From: Ralstonia wenshanensis
GTDB taxonomy: Bacteria; Pseudomonadota; Gammaproteobacteria; Burkholderiales; Burkholderiaceae
Direction: 5' to 3'
Assembly: GCF_021173085.1 (NCBI RefSeq)
Contig: NZ_CP076412.1
Location: 1,364,001-1,428,000, forward strand
DNA: 64,000 nucleotides
Below the pieces are notes generated by a model. That model did not search any database and was not told where the DNA came from. It saw nothing but the letters and a program-made list of their open reading frames with translations. Made by a program: the position numbers and the translations under genes. Positions 25,750 to 33,840 of this stretch are shown here, in pieces. Positions within the stretch are counted from its first letter, which is position 1. Each line of letters begins with the position of its first letter.

Positions 25750-26487
25750 ATGCCGCGTCCGCCGATCATCCCGCGCGACACACTGCTCGAATACCAGGCG
25801 TGGGAGCCGACCGACTTCCGGCGTCAGGCCGCAGAGGCTGCTGCTGCAGCCGCGCCGCCGCCTCCGCCGCCTGAGCCCGAAGAGCCGCCCATTTCCGAAG
25901 AGGAATGGCAGGCCGCGCTGGACGCCGAGCTTGCCACCGCCCGCGACGAAGGCCGCCGCGATGGTTTCGCGCAAGGCTTTCAGGATGGCTTTGAACAAGG
26001 CCGCCGCCAGGGCGAGGAAGATTCCAAGCACATCGCCACGCTCATGCAGTCCGTGCGCGAGGCGATCGATCAATTGAACGGCAGCGTTGCCGAAGAGCTG
26101 GTGGATCTGGCGCTGCAACTCGCGCAGCAGTTTCTGCGCGGCGCGCTGCATGCCCAGCCCGAACGCATCCTGCCGCTGATTCGCGAAGTACTGGGCGACG
26201 CGCCGACCGCACCGGCACCGGCCATGCTGCGCGTGCACGCCGATGATGCCGAATTGATCCGTCAGACGCTGGGCACCGAGCTGGCCGCGGCCGGCTGGAC
26301 GCTCATCGTCGATGCCGCCATCGAGCGCGGCGGCTGCCGTGTGCAGACCCGCTTTGGCGAAACCGATGCCACGCTGCAAACCCGCTGGGCCGAACTGACC
26401 CGCGCGCTGGGCCGCGATACCGCATGGCTTGCCAGCGAACGCTCTGAAGCCGAACGCGTGGCGGGAGGAGCACTCCATGTCGCCTGA
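25750..26487 (+). CDS. fliH: Flagellar assembly protein FliH
   Basis: 245 aa. It has a proline/glutamate-rich N-terminus and a GxxxG-type glycine-repeat helix ([16 protein letters not shown], about residues 77-92), typical of FliH. The C-terminal FliH/YscL domain ([14 protein letters not shown], then a V-rich lobe) completes the match. FliH is the peripheral stalk and regulator of the FliI ATPase. Its 3' end overlaps fliI by 11 bp. Confidence 0.92.
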   Translation: MPRPPIIPRDTLLEYQAWEPTDFRRQAAEAAAAAAPPPPPPEPEEPPISEEEWQAALDAELATARDEGRRDGFAQGFQDGFEQGRRQGEEDSKHIATLMQSVREAIDQLNGSVAEELVDLALQLAQQFLRGALHAQPERILPLIREVLGDAPTAPAPAMLRVHADDAELIRQTLGTELAAAGWTLIVDAAIERGGCRVQTRFGETDATLQTRWAELTRALGRDTAWLASERSEAERVAGGALHVA

Positions 26488-27913
26488 GACCGTGCAGCCC
26501 GCCGCCAACAACCCGAACGTGCGCGTCTGGCAAACCCACCTGCAGCAGACTGCGCAGCGTGCGCGTCTGGCGCGCCCGGTGGTGACGTGCGGCAAGCTCA
26601 CGCGCGTGGCCGGCCTGGTCATGGAAGCCGTTGGCCTGAAGCTGCCAGTGGGCAGCGCGTGCCGCGTGGAACTCCCGCACGGCCGCCACGTGCTGGCCGA
26701 AGTGGTGGGCTTTGCCGAAGAGCGTGCCTTCCTGATGCCGCAAACGGATCTGGTGGGCGTGGTGCCCGGCGCGCGCGTGTTCCCGCTGGAGCCGCAACGC
26801 CTGCCGGTGTCGAGCGAAGACGGCGCCGACCCGACGATTTCGCACAGCAAGTTCTTGCCCGTGGGCCCGCGCCTGCTGGGCCGTGTGGTGGACGCCAACG
26901 GCGAGCCGCTCGACGGCAAGGGGCCGCTGGGCGCGCACGAAGACCTGGCCTGGGGCACGTTGAACCCCGCACCGCTGAACCCGCTCAAGCGCAAGCCGAT
27001 CGAGCATGTGCTGGACGTGGGCGTGCGTGCCATCAATGGTCTGCTGACTGTTGGCCAAGGCCAGCGTCTGGGCCTGTTTGCCGGCTCCGGCGTGGGCAAG
27101 AGCGTGCTGCTGGGCATGATGGCCCGCTACACGCAGGCCGACGTGGTGGTGGTGGGCCTGATCGGCGAGCGCGGCCGCGAAGTGAAGGAATTCATCGACG
27201 AGATTCTTGGCGACGAAGGCTTGGCACGCTCGGCCGTGGTGGCTGCGCCTGCCGACACCTCGCCGCTGATGCGCCTGCAGGGTGCCGCTTACGCCCACAC
27301 CATTGCCGAATACTTCCGCGACCGCGGCTGCAACGTGCTGCTGATCGTCGATTCGCTCACGCGTTATGCGATGGCGCAGCGCGAGATCGCCCTGGCCATC
27401 GGCGAGCCGCCGGCCACCAAGGGCTATCCGCCCTCGGCGTTTGCCAAGCTGCCCGCGCTGGTTGAGCGTGCCGGCAACGGCATGGTGGATGCCAACGGCC
27501 GCGGCGGCTCCATCACCGCGTTCTACACGGTGCTGGCCGAAGGCGATGACCAGCAGGACCCGATTGCCGATGCGGCGCGCGCCATTCTGGACGGCCACTT
27601 CGTGCTCTCGCGCAAGCTGGCGGAGCAGGGCCACTACCCGGCCATCGATATCGAACAGTCGATCAGTCGCGTGATGTCGGCCATCGTGCCGCGCGAGCAG
27701 CTCGACACGGCGCGCCGCTTCAAGCAACTCTACGCCCGCTATCAGCGCAACCGCGACCTGATTGCCGTGGGCGCATACGCACGTGGCAGCGACCCGGTGA
27801 CCGACCAGGCCATCGCGCGCTACCCCGACATGGAAGCGTTCCTGCAGCAAGGCATGTTCGAGAACGAAAGCCGCGAGCACACGCTGCAGAAGATGCAGGG
27901 AGTGCTGGCGTGA
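26477..27913 (+). CDS. fliI: Flagellum-specific export ATPase FliI
   Basis: 478 aa from ATG 26477, which has GGGAGGAG 6 bp upstream; an earlier in-frame start at 26429 lies within fliH. Walker A is GSGVGKS at about 201-207, and Walker B is [11 protein letters not shown]. The type III ATPase signature around [18 protein letters not shown] is complete. FliI energises substrate docking at the export gate. It is followed by a 108-bp gap before fliJ, unlike the other tight junctions of the operon. Confidence 0.96.
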   Translation: MSPETVQPAANNPNVRVWQTHLQQTAQRARLARPVVTCGKLTRVAGLVMEAVGLKLPVGSACRVELPHGRHVLAEVVGFAEERAFLMPQTDLVGVVPGARVFPLEPQRLPVSSEDGADPTISHSKFLPVGPRLLGRVVDANGEPLDGKGPLGAHEDLAWGTLNPAPLNPLKRKPIEHVLDVGVRAINGLLTVGQGQRLGLFAGSGVGKSVLLGMMARYTQADVVVVGLIGERGREVKEFIDEILGDEGLARSAVVAAPADTSPLMRLQGAAYAHTIAEYFRDRGCNVLLIVDSLTRYAMAQREIALAIGEPPATKGYPPSAFAKLPALVERAGNGMVDANGRGGSITAFYTVLAEGDDQQDPIADAARAILDGHFVLSRKLAEQGHYPAIDIEQSISRVMSAIVPREQLDTARRFKQLYARYQRNRDLIAVGAYARGSDPVTDQAIARYPDMEAFLQQGMFENESREHTLQKMQGVLA

Positions 27914-27999
27914 TGTGCCCGCTTGACACTGTGAAGCCGCAAGCGTTGCGCAAGCCGAAGGCTAAAGCCGCCGGGTTTGCGTCCGATGGGTTGATGTAA
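27913..27999 (+). CDS. Possible 28-aa leader-type peptide between fliI and fliJ
   Basis: An ATG overlaps the fliI stop (TGATG) and opens a 28-codon frame, [18 protein letters not shown] followed by ten residues, ending TAA at 27999. It is basic and has no recognised motif. The overlap would permit re-initiation by ribosomes finishing fliI. It fills most of the 108-bp gap before fliJ. Chance cannot be excluded for such a short frame. Confidence 0.3.
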   Translation: MCPLDTVKPQALRKPKAKAAGFASDGLM

Positions 28000-28021
28000 C
28001 GGGAAGCTGGAGGGTCCACCG

Positions 28022-28486
28022 ATGACCACCATGAACAAGCCGTTCCGCCTCGAAACCGTGCTGGAACTGGCCCAGAAGGACACCGAAAAAGCCACGCAGG
28101 AAGTCGGCCGCCTGATGAACACGCGCGAGGCTGCCACGCAAAAGCTGGCGCTGCTGTCCGACTACCGCAACAACTACCACCAGCAGATGCTGAGCAGCGC
28201 CGAAGGCGGCATGGACGTGACGCGCCTGCGCAACTACGCGGCTTTTATCGACCGCCTGGGCAATGCCGTGCACCAGCAGAAGGGCACCATCAATGCGCTG
28301 GAGCAGCAGCTTGCAATGAGCCGTGCCAACTGGCTGGAAAAGCAGCGCCGCGAGCAGTCGTTCGACATCCTGCGCCAGCGCCACATTGAAGAGCAGCGCC
28401 TGGACGAAGAACGCCGAGCCCAGCGCGACAACGACGAACACGCCGCCAAGGTGATCCGCATGCGTGCGGCGCAGGGCGGCAATTGA
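28022..28486 (+). CDS. fliJ: Flagellar export protein FliJ
   Basis: 154 aa, almost entirely coiled coil (LETVLELAQKDTEKATQEVGRLMN, then RRAQRDNDEHAAKVIRMRAA), the normal size and composition of FliJ. FliJ is the central stalk of the FliI ring and escorts chaperones to the gate. GGAGGG lies 7 bp before the ATG. The stop overlaps the fliK TTG start. Confidence 0.92.
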   Translation: MTTMNKPFRLETVLELAQKDTEKATQEVGRLMNTREAATQKLALLSDYRNNYHQQMLSSAEGGMDVTRLRNYAAFIDRLGNAVHQQKGTINALEQQLAMSRANWLEKQRREQSFDILRQRHIEEQRLDEERRAQRDNDEHAAKVIRMRAAQGGN

Positions 28487-30102
28487 AGACGAACGCGAAC
28501 ACGCAGTCGCAAGATGGAGTCAACGTGGGCTTGAGTGCCACCCCCAATACCGCCGCTAAGGACCTGGGCGCCATGCTGTCGGCCGGCAATACTGCCGCCG
28601 CAGACAAGACGCAGGCTTCTTCGTCGGGCACCGATACCTTCGGCAACTTGTTGTCGGACCGCCTGGCTCAGGACGCCGCGCGCCGTCGCGCCGATGCGCA
28701 ATCCGCCGCCGACGATGCCAGCCGCCGAGCCGATATCGCCCGCAAGGATGTCGCACGCACCGGCGCCGCGCGCAACGATCAGGATGCGAAACCGGCCGAT
28801 GCCAACACGCCGGAACAGGCCATCACAACGCCGGCCAGCAGCACCGCCGATACGGCCAACGCCAAGCCGGCGCAGCCTGCCAACGCCAAGGATCTCGATA
28901 CCGCTGCGCAGCAGGCCGTGGTCGATCCGGCTGCACAACTGGCTGCGCAGATTGAGGCCGCTCGCCAGGCTGCGCAGCAGGCCGCTGCCGCGCAACAGCC
29001 GCTTGCCCAGCCCGCAGGCCAATCGAATACCAGCGCCGATGCCGACGCGACGACGCAGGTTGCTGGCAAATCGTCCACAAATGACGCCGCCGCACTGGCC
29101 GCCGCAACTGCGGCTGCCAACGGGGCGCAGGGCGCCGCAGATCCGGCCGCGACGGCACAGGTCGGCCAAGCCGGACTGCCTGCCGCCAAGGACGCCAAAG
29201 CCAACGCCGCAAACACGCCGACGCCGCCTGCCACTGCACTGCCTGACAGCGGCACGCTGGCCCAGGCCATGGCCCGCACGCGCGCCGTTGCCGACAACAC
29301 GCCGGCCACCGTGCGCCAACTCGGCAGCACGTCGCCTGCAAAAGGCGCCGATGTCGACCGGGGCCTGCCGCGTCGCAACGATTTGAGCGCACACAACGCC
29401 ACCACGCAAACGCCTGCCGCCGCCGTGACCGATGCCACCAGCCACGCCAGCAATGGCGGTAACACGGGCAATTCGGATAACGCCGGCACGCAAGCCAATG
29501 CGCAGGGCAACGGCACGCAGTTCCAGGGCGTGCTGTCGCGCGCCAATGGCGACGCGGGCATGGCCGCACCGACCTTTGCGGTGGGCGGCGCCAACGCAGG
29601 CGCGGCGGCAGGGGCATCGATCACGCCACAGCAAGTGCACACGCTGCCCACCTTTGGCGATGCCGCATGGCCGCAAAGCATGGCCAGCCAGCTTGCCTTC
29701 ATGCAGGTACATCGCCAATCGTCAGCCGAGCTGCAGTTGAACCCGGCCGAGCTGGGGGGCATGCACGTCAAGCTGGAGGTGGACAACGGCGCCGTCAACG
29801 CGAGCTTTGTCTGCCAGCACCAAGCCGTGGCCGAACTCGTGCAGGACGCCATGCCGCGCCTGCGCGACGCCATGCAGCAAGGCGGGATGCAGCTCGCGCA
29901 AACGTCTGTCAGCACGGGCGACTTCAGCCAGCAGCAGAGTGCATCGCAAGGCTCGTCGGCGCAAAACCAAGGTGGCGGTTCAGGCAACGGTGGCAGCGGC
30001 AGCCGGTATGGCAGCAGCGGCTCGCAAGACCGCGCCGATACGCTGACGTTGGCGCCGCGCCGGGTTTCCAGCCACGAAGGCGTGATCGATACATTCGCCT
30101 GA
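28483..30102 (+). CDS. fliK: Flagellar hook-length control protein FliK
   Basis: 539 aa from TTG 28483, which overlaps the fliJ stop. The first in-frame ATG is near 28571, so the TTG or a GTG in between is needed. About 370 residues of Ala/Gln/Asn/Thr-rich low complexity form the molecular-ruler part. The conserved C-terminal hook-switch domain runs from about residue 395 (WPQSMASQLAF) through ELQLNPAELGGMHVKLEVDNG to PRLRDAMQQGGMQL. A Gly/Ser-rich tail follows. It is the last gene of the fliF operon. Confidence 0.9.
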   Translation: MKTNANTQSQDGVNVGLSATPNTAAKDLGAMLSAGNTAAADKTQASSSGTDTFGNLLSDRLAQDAARRRADAQSAADDASRRADIARKDVARTGAARNDQDAKPADANTPEQAITTPASSTADTANAKPAQPANAKDLDTAAQQAVVDPAAQLAAQIEAARQAAQQAAAAQQPLAQPAGQSNTSADADATTQVAGKSSTNDAAALAAATAAANGAQGAADPAATAQVGQAGLPAAKDAKANAANTPTPPATALPDSGTLAQAMARTRAVADNTPATVRQLGSTSPAKGADVDRGLPRRNDLSAHNATTQTPAAAVTDATSHASNGGNTGNSDNAGTQANAQGNGTQFQGVLSRANGDAGMAAPTFAVGGANAGAAAGASITPQQVHTLPTFGDAAWPQSMASQLAFMQVHRQSSAELQLNPAELGGMHVKLEVDNGAVNASFVCQHQAVAELVQDAMPRLRDAMQQGGMQLAQTSVSTGDFSQQQSASQGSSAQNQGGGSGNGGSGSRYGSSGSQDRADTLTLAPRRVSSHEGVIDTFA

Positions 30103-30119
30103 CGATTGCGGACGGCGCC

Positions 30120-30146
30120 TAAAGTTTGAGGTCAGCCGGCCGTTAG
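30120..30146 (+). promoter_or_regulatory. sigma28-like promoter downstream of fliK
   Basis: TAAA (30120-30123), exactly 15 bp, then GCCGTTAG (30139-30146). Spacing and the TAAA and GCCGTT parts match the fliD promoter. There is no protein gene immediately downstream. Confidence 0.6.
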
Positions 30147-30152
30147 TACGCA

Positions 30153-30435
30153 CGAGTGCCATGCAAAAATGGCCAGCCGCAAGGCAACGAAAGAAGGACG
30201 GGAAATAACAATGCGAGCACGCCGTGCACAGGTTTGGCGCGGCAGCGTTGCAAATGAATAACAAGGGGGTCAAGTCCGACTGGCGAAGAAGGGATCAAAC
30301 GGGGATCATTTCGCCACATCCGTCTTCGGGCGGATGCACACGGACCGATGCGGGGTGTCCGAGCCGGGGGGCTGGCGCACCGCATGTTTGCCGTACTTAC
30401 GGGAGAGCGCACCGCGAGGTGCGCTTTTTGTTTTT
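30153..30435 (+). ncRNA. Candidate FliA-dependent small RNA, about 280 nt
   Basis: The interval is predicted only from its flanking signals: a sigma28-like promoter ending at 30146 and an intrinsic terminator ending at 30435. The 5' end is estimated at about 7 nt after the -10. GC-rich internal hairpins are possible, for example around CATCCGTCTTCGGGCGGATG (30317-30336). No known RNA family is recognised. Two peptides of 15-16 codons could be encoded within it. Confidence 0.4.
30406..30435 (+). terminator. Intrinsic terminator
   Basis: AGCGCACC (30406-30413), loop GCGA, GGTGCGCT (30418-30425), then a T-rich tract TTTTGTTTTT. The 8-bp perfect stem makes this one of the strongest terminators in the window. 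On the minus strand there is no T-tract. Confidence 0.9.
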
Positions 30436-30454
30436 GTGCGCCAGCGGGAAAGCC

Positions 30455-31432
30455 TCAGGCGCCCGCTTCCGCCGTTGCCAATGTGGCGGGCGTGACCGAC
30501 ACCACGTGCTCGACACCATAGCCGCGCGCCACCCATGCATCGATCCCGCCATGCAGCGGACGCACGCGCTTGAAGCCGCGCCCCATCAGCGTGCGCGCCA
30601 GCATCACGGCAGACGCCTCGTTGGGGCAGGCGCAGTAGATGATGATCTCGCGGTCGGGGCCATCGATCTCGATCGCGCGGTGGCTGGCGGACATGTCGTA
30701 CAGCATTGCCCCCGGAATGCGCTGCGGCTGCAGCATGCGCGAGCTGTCGGCGCGCACGTCGATGATGACGGGTGCAGCGCCCGATTCGATCAGTGCGTGC
30801 AGCTCATCGGGCGAGATGCGCGCCATCTCCAGCATCTTGCGAAAGCGCCAACGCTGCAGCCAACGTGCAGCCACATACACCGCCGCCAGCAACGCGATCA
30901 GCAGTATGGCGCGCGTGCCGAGCTGGTCGAGCTGGCGCAGCGCCTGGTCGATGCTGTCATGCGCCACGCGGCCCAGCATCAGCCAGAGCGTTGCCCAAAC
31001 TGCCGAGCCCACCAGGTTGTACAGCGCAAACGTGCTGAACGGCGTGCGCATCGTTCCCAGTAGCGCAGAGGACACGGTCGACAAACCCGGAACGAATTTC
31101 GCAATGAGCAGCATCGGCGCGCCCCAGCGCTCGAACTGTGTGCGCGTGCGCCGCACGCACGAATCGGGCGACAGGGACACACGGCACAGCAGTGCCATGA
31201 CGTGCCGGCCATAGCGCTTGCCTGCGAAGTACCACAGGCCGTCGCCCAGCAGCGCGCCGGACACGGCGGCGGGCGCCAGCTCCATCAGGTAGAGCGGTCC
31301 ATGGAACGTAAGCGCACCTGCCACCAGCAGCGTTGGGACGGCCGGCAGCGGCGCACCGGCTTGCGTCAGCAGCACATTGAGGAATACGGCAAACGCGCCG
31401 TATTCGGCGATCAGGGGAAACAGGTCGTGCAT
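30455..31432 (-). CDS. DedA-family membrane protein fused to a rhodanese domain
   Basis: 325 aa from ATG 31432; an upstream in-frame TTG at 31474 would add 14 residues. The DedA/SNARE-associated domain covers about residues 1-195, with its signature near FERWGAPMLLIAKFVPGLSTVSSALLG (two blocks) and several membrane segments. It is followed by a cytosolic rhodanese domain (about 205-310: PVIIDVRADS, then the active-site loop YCACPNEAS with Cys267 and Cys269). DedA proteins act in lipid-carrier flipping and membrane homeostasis, and the rhodanese part could handle persulfide or redox signals. The two cysteines in the loop are notable. Confidence 0.85.
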   Translation of the reverse strand: MHDLFPLIAEYGAFAVFLNVLLTQAGAPLPAVPTLLVAGALTFHGPLYLMELAPAAVSGALLGDGLWYFAGKRYGRHVMALLCRVSLSPDSCVRRTRTQFERWGAPMLLIAKFVPGLSTVSSALLGTMRTPFSTFALYNLVGSAVWATLWLMLGRVAHDSIDQALRQLDQLGTRAILLIALLAAVYVAARWLQRWRFRKMLEMARISPDELHALIESGAAPVIIDVRADSSRMLQPQRIPGAMLYDMSASHRAIEIDGPDREIIIYCACPNEASAVMLARTLMGRGFKRVRPLHGGIDAWVARGYGVEHVVSVTPATLATAEAGA

Positions 31433-31592
31433 GGCAAAAAGGGCGCGGCGGGCGGGGGGGAAAGCGTCTGCCAAGTTACCGCATTCCGGCGCCGCCCGAT
31501 AGCCATGTCACCAGAATGCGCTCGGCGATCTGTGGTTCGTGTGGAATTGGCGTGACAATGAGCACTTCATACCGCTTCTGGATCCTGCCGCC

Positions 31593-32138
31593 ATGTCTTC
31601 TGCAATGCCCATCGACGCCGCTACCGTGGACGAATCTGGTGCCATCGCTATTCGCGCAGCTACCGTAGCGGATTTGCCGACCATCGTCGGCATCTACGCA
31701 CATCATGTGCGTACTGGCACCGCCAGCTTTGAGATCGACGCTCCCGATCTGGCCGAGATGACGCGCCGCTTTCACGCATTGCAGGATGCCGGCATGCCCT
31801 ACGTTGTGGCCGAAGCGGGTGGTGTGCTGCTTGGCTACGCGTATGCCGGCCCGCATCGTGCGCGGCCTGCGTATCGCCATACGGTGGAAGATTCCATCTA
31901 CCTTGACACCGCCGCGCAGGGGCGTGGCGTGGGGACATTGCTGCTGGAGGCGCTGATACGCGAATGCCAGGCGCGGGGTTTCAAGCAGATGGTGGCCGTG
32001 GTGGGCGGCGGCCGTGAGAACCCGGGGTCAGCCAAATTGCACGCGCGCTGCGGGTTTCGCGAGGTGGGCGTGCTGGAGGCGGTGGGCTACAAGTTTGGAC
32101 GCTGGCTGGATTGTTTGCTGATGCAGCGGGCCCTGTGA
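31593..32138 (+). CDS. GNAT acetyltransferase, phosphinothricin acetyltransferase-like
   Basis: 181 aa from ATG 31593. The pattern is that of the PAT/YncA group: IRAATVADLPTIVGIYAHHVRTGTASFE, YAYAGPHRARPAYRHTVEDSIYL and the acetyl-CoA loop AAQGRGVGTLL, then SAKLHARCGFREVGVLEAVGYKFGRWLD (two blocks). Such enzymes acetylate phosphinothricin, methionine sulfone or related compounds. The natural substrate here is unknown. It is divergent from the DedA-rhodanese gene. Confidence 0.85.
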   Translation: MSSAMPIDAATVDESGAIAIRAATVADLPTIVGIYAHHVRTGTASFEIDAPDLAEMTRRFHALQDAGMPYVVAEAGGVLLGYAYAGPHRARPAYRHTVEDSIYLDTAAQGRGVGTLLLEALIRECQARGFKQMVAVVGGGRENPGSAKLHARCGFREVGVLEAVGYKFGRWLDCLLMQRAL

Positions 32139-32267
32139 GGTGAGAGCGACAGTTGAACCAATCAAAGAGGTTCAGCGGATAGCCAGAGCAGTCGGGGAGG
32201 CCAGCGTTGCCTCCCCCGAAACGCATCACGGTTCTGATGTCAATTCAGCGGCTATTGGTCATTGCGC

Positions 32268-32435
32268 TCAATCGATGATGTCGGCGCAGGCGTCGGTGGG
32301 CGCGGCCGCCACATGCCCCACCAACGGCACCATCTTCAGGCCCGCCGATGCCACGCGGCATGGCGCGGCCACCACGCCGCAGCCCGAAAGGAGTGCAGCA
32401 CCAAGCAGGGACACTGCGAGCAGAAGGCGTTTCAT
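32268..32435 (-). CDS. Short lipoprotein, 55 aa (DUF6726-like)
   Basis: MKRLLLAVSLLGAALLSGCG is a clear lipoprotein signal with lipobox LSGC (Cys19). The mature 37 residues contain the pattern APCRVASAGLKMVPLVGH and end DACADIID. This resembles a small betaproteobacterial lipoprotein family that I recall as DUF6726; the name is from memory. Three cysteines in the mature chain (including the lipidated one) could form a disulfide. It is not part of an obvious operon. Confidence 0.7.
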   Translation of the reverse strand: MKRLLLAVSLLGAALLSGCGVVAAPCRVASAGLKMVPLVGHVAAAPTDACADIID

Positions 32436-32855
32436 CGTCGGTGGGTTTGAAAGAGAATGCCGCGCAGTGTGACACAGAGTCATTCGCCAACCTGTGCGCG
32501 TTTGTATCGGGAAATGACAATCTGTGCGGGTCTCGAAATCATGATGCAATGCGTCAGAGCGCAACAATAAAACCCGTTCGAGAGTCGCACAACGCTGGCT
32601 TTTGACGGAAAAGTCACATTCTGTATTTGCGCAAATTAGCCCGCCAGCCTTTGGTGCAGGCCGCAAAACCACTGTTGATGCGGGTTTTCCCGTAATTTCA
32701 CATATCGCAACAATAAATTGTCTGTCGCGACATTTATTGTCTGAACAGGCTCGCCTACGATGACTCCATCGAATGCGGCGCCGCAGCGAAAAAGAAGATC
32801 CAGGAAATGCCCGGATCACCTGCCCGACGCGCTGCGCCCATCTGGAGAAGACATC
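32436..32855. promoter_or_regulatory. Intergenic region before the FDxYT-repeat gene
   Basis: 420 bp, AT-richer than its surroundings. GCAACAATAAA occurs twice (32561-32571 and 32707-32717). ATTGTCTG also occurs twice (32717-32724 and 32736-32743), and an inverted pair ACAATAAA/TTTATTGT (32710-32717 and 32733-32740) encloses TGTCGCGACA. These look like binding sites just upstream of the repeat-protein gene. No gene is credible here. Confidence 0.45.
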
Positions 32856-33323
32856 ATGAAAGCCCAACGTACCCTGATTGCTGCCCTGATCGCCCTGGCA
32901 AGTGTGCCGGCCCTGGCAGCAGCCAAGTTTGACGTGTACACGCAAGGTGCCGCGCAGGTCAGCCAACGTTTCGACGTGTATTCGGATGGCGCCAAAGCTG
33001 GCGACAAGTTCGATCCGTACACGCAAGGCGCCAAGGCCGGCAGCAAGTTTGATCCGTACACCGAAGGCGCACTGGCTCGTGCCGGTAAGTTCGATACGTA
33101 CACCGAGGGTGCCAAGGCCGGTAGCAAGTTTGATCCGTACACCGAAGGCACACTGGCTCGTGCCGGCAAGTTCGATACGTACACCGAAGGTGCCAAGGCT
33201 GGCAGCAAGTTCGACCCGTACACCGAAGGTGCACTGGCCCGTGCCGGCAAGTTCGATACCTACACCGAAGGTGCCAAGGCCGGTAGCAAGTTCGACCCGT
33301 ACACCGAAGGCGCCGTGGCCTGA
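32856..33323 (+). CDS. Secreted FDxYT-repeat protein
   Basis: 155 aa from ATG 32856 with TGGAGAAG upstream. Residues 1-23 are a signal peptide (LIAALIALASVPALAAA). The rest is only repeats: ten copies of FD(V/P/T)Y(T/S)xGA beginning at residues 25, 39, 52, 65, 79, 92, 106, 119, 133 and 146, spaced by 13-14 residues with AKAGSK or LARAGK linkers. No cysteine and no known domain. The motif recurs in the protein at 62634-63023, which shows a family. It ends before a clear terminator, so it is monocistronic. Function unknown. Confidence 0.88.
   Translation: MKAQRTLIAALIALASVPALAAAKFDVYTQGAAQVSQRFDVYSDGAKAGDKFDPYTQGAKAGSKFDPYTEGALARAGKFDTYTEGAKAGSKFDPYTEGTLARAGKFDTYTEGAKAGSKFDPYTEGALARAGKFDTYTEGAKAGSKFDPYTEGAVA
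33045..33320 (+). repeat. 81-bp tandem repeat inside the FDxYT gene
   Basis: Three consecutive 27-codon units (residues 64-90, 91-117, 118-144) plus a partial fourth. Each unit encodes one FDPYTEGA and one FDTYTEGA motif. DNA identity between units is high, so copy number could vary by slippage or recombination. Confidence 0.85.
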
Positions 33324-33344
33324 GCCTGGTTCGTCCCGCAAAAG

Positions 33345-33368
33345 CGCCCGCACACAGCGGGCGTTTTT
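33345..33368 (+). terminator. Intrinsic terminator after the FDxYT gene
   Basis: CGCCCGC (33345-33351), loop ACACA, GCGGGCG (33357-33363), then TTTTT. It ends the repeat-protein transcript 45 bp after its stop codon. Confidence 0.9.
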
Positions 33369-33447
33369 GTTTGCGTCACCGGGAAGCGAGATGATTGCGA
33401 ACCGAGTTGCCATTGCGGCGTCTTACTCTCATCGCAACCAGGAAGCC

Positions 33448-33753
33448 ATGATGATTCGTTTCCGTCGTCCGACCCGCTCCCTCCTGTGCCCTACGCTGGC
33501 CGCGGCTGCCATGCTGGCTGGCTGTGCGACCGTCACGCCGGGCCCATTCCAGATCACCGTGCGTGATGCCGATGACACGGTGCTGGAGCAATTCCAGTTC
33601 CAGGCCGGCTCGCAGGGGTCGCTTGAGACCGCCATGATCGGCATGTGCCGCGTGTATCCGGAAGCCACCGTCATCGCAGAGCAGCTCTCAACGCACGAGC
33701 GCCTGCAGGAGCGCTGCAAGCGCTCGTTTGCTTCAATGCTCTCTCTGTCCTGA
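33448..33753 (+). CDS. Small lipoprotein, 101 aa
   Basis: Starts at ATG 33448 (AGGA upstream). The signal ends in the lipobox LAGC (about residues 23-26), giving a mature lipoprotein of about 76 residues (ATVTPGPFQITVRDADD, FQFQAGSQGSLETAMIGMC, ERLQERCKRSF). Two cysteines besides the lipidated one may pair. I do not recognise a family. An in-frame ATG at 33391 would put 19 residues in front and spoil the signal peptide. Confidence 0.7.
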   Translation: MMIRFRRPTRSLLCPTLAAAAMLAGCATVTPGPFQITVRDADDTVLEQFQFQAGSQGSLETAMIGMCRVYPEATVIAEQLSTHERLQERCKRSFASMLSLS

Positions 33754-33840
33754 TGCTGCGCTGAAGCGGCTACCATGTCGCCTCATCGGCTGGCGGTGCC
33801 GGCCTTGTGTGAACACCCCCATCACGCACCTGAGGCGCAC

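Larger units (their letters stand above)
30103..30454. other. Gene-free stretch with sigma28 promoter and terminator
   Basis: 352 bp after fliK that I cannot assign to a protein. It holds a sigma28-like promoter (30120-30146) and a strong plus-strand intrinsic terminator (30406-30435). Only tiny frames lie between: 15 codons from ATG 30161, and 16 codons from ATG 30211 with AAGGA 11 bp upstream. The larger frame from 30224 runs past the terminator and into the convergent gene and is not credible. Confidence 0.6.

Noticed and set aside
26303-27880. 525-aa open frame antisense to fliH/fliI
   Set aside because: Coding shadow of fliI, which has complete Walker motifs. No ribosome binding site or recognisable domain in the antisense frame.
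30224-31063. 279-aa plus-strand gene after fliK
   Set aside because: It runs through a strong intrinsic terminator and then antisense through the DedA-rhodanese gene.
33045-33320. CRISPR-like array
   Set aside because: The repeats are in-frame codons of a secreted protein, with no unique spacers and no cas genes.
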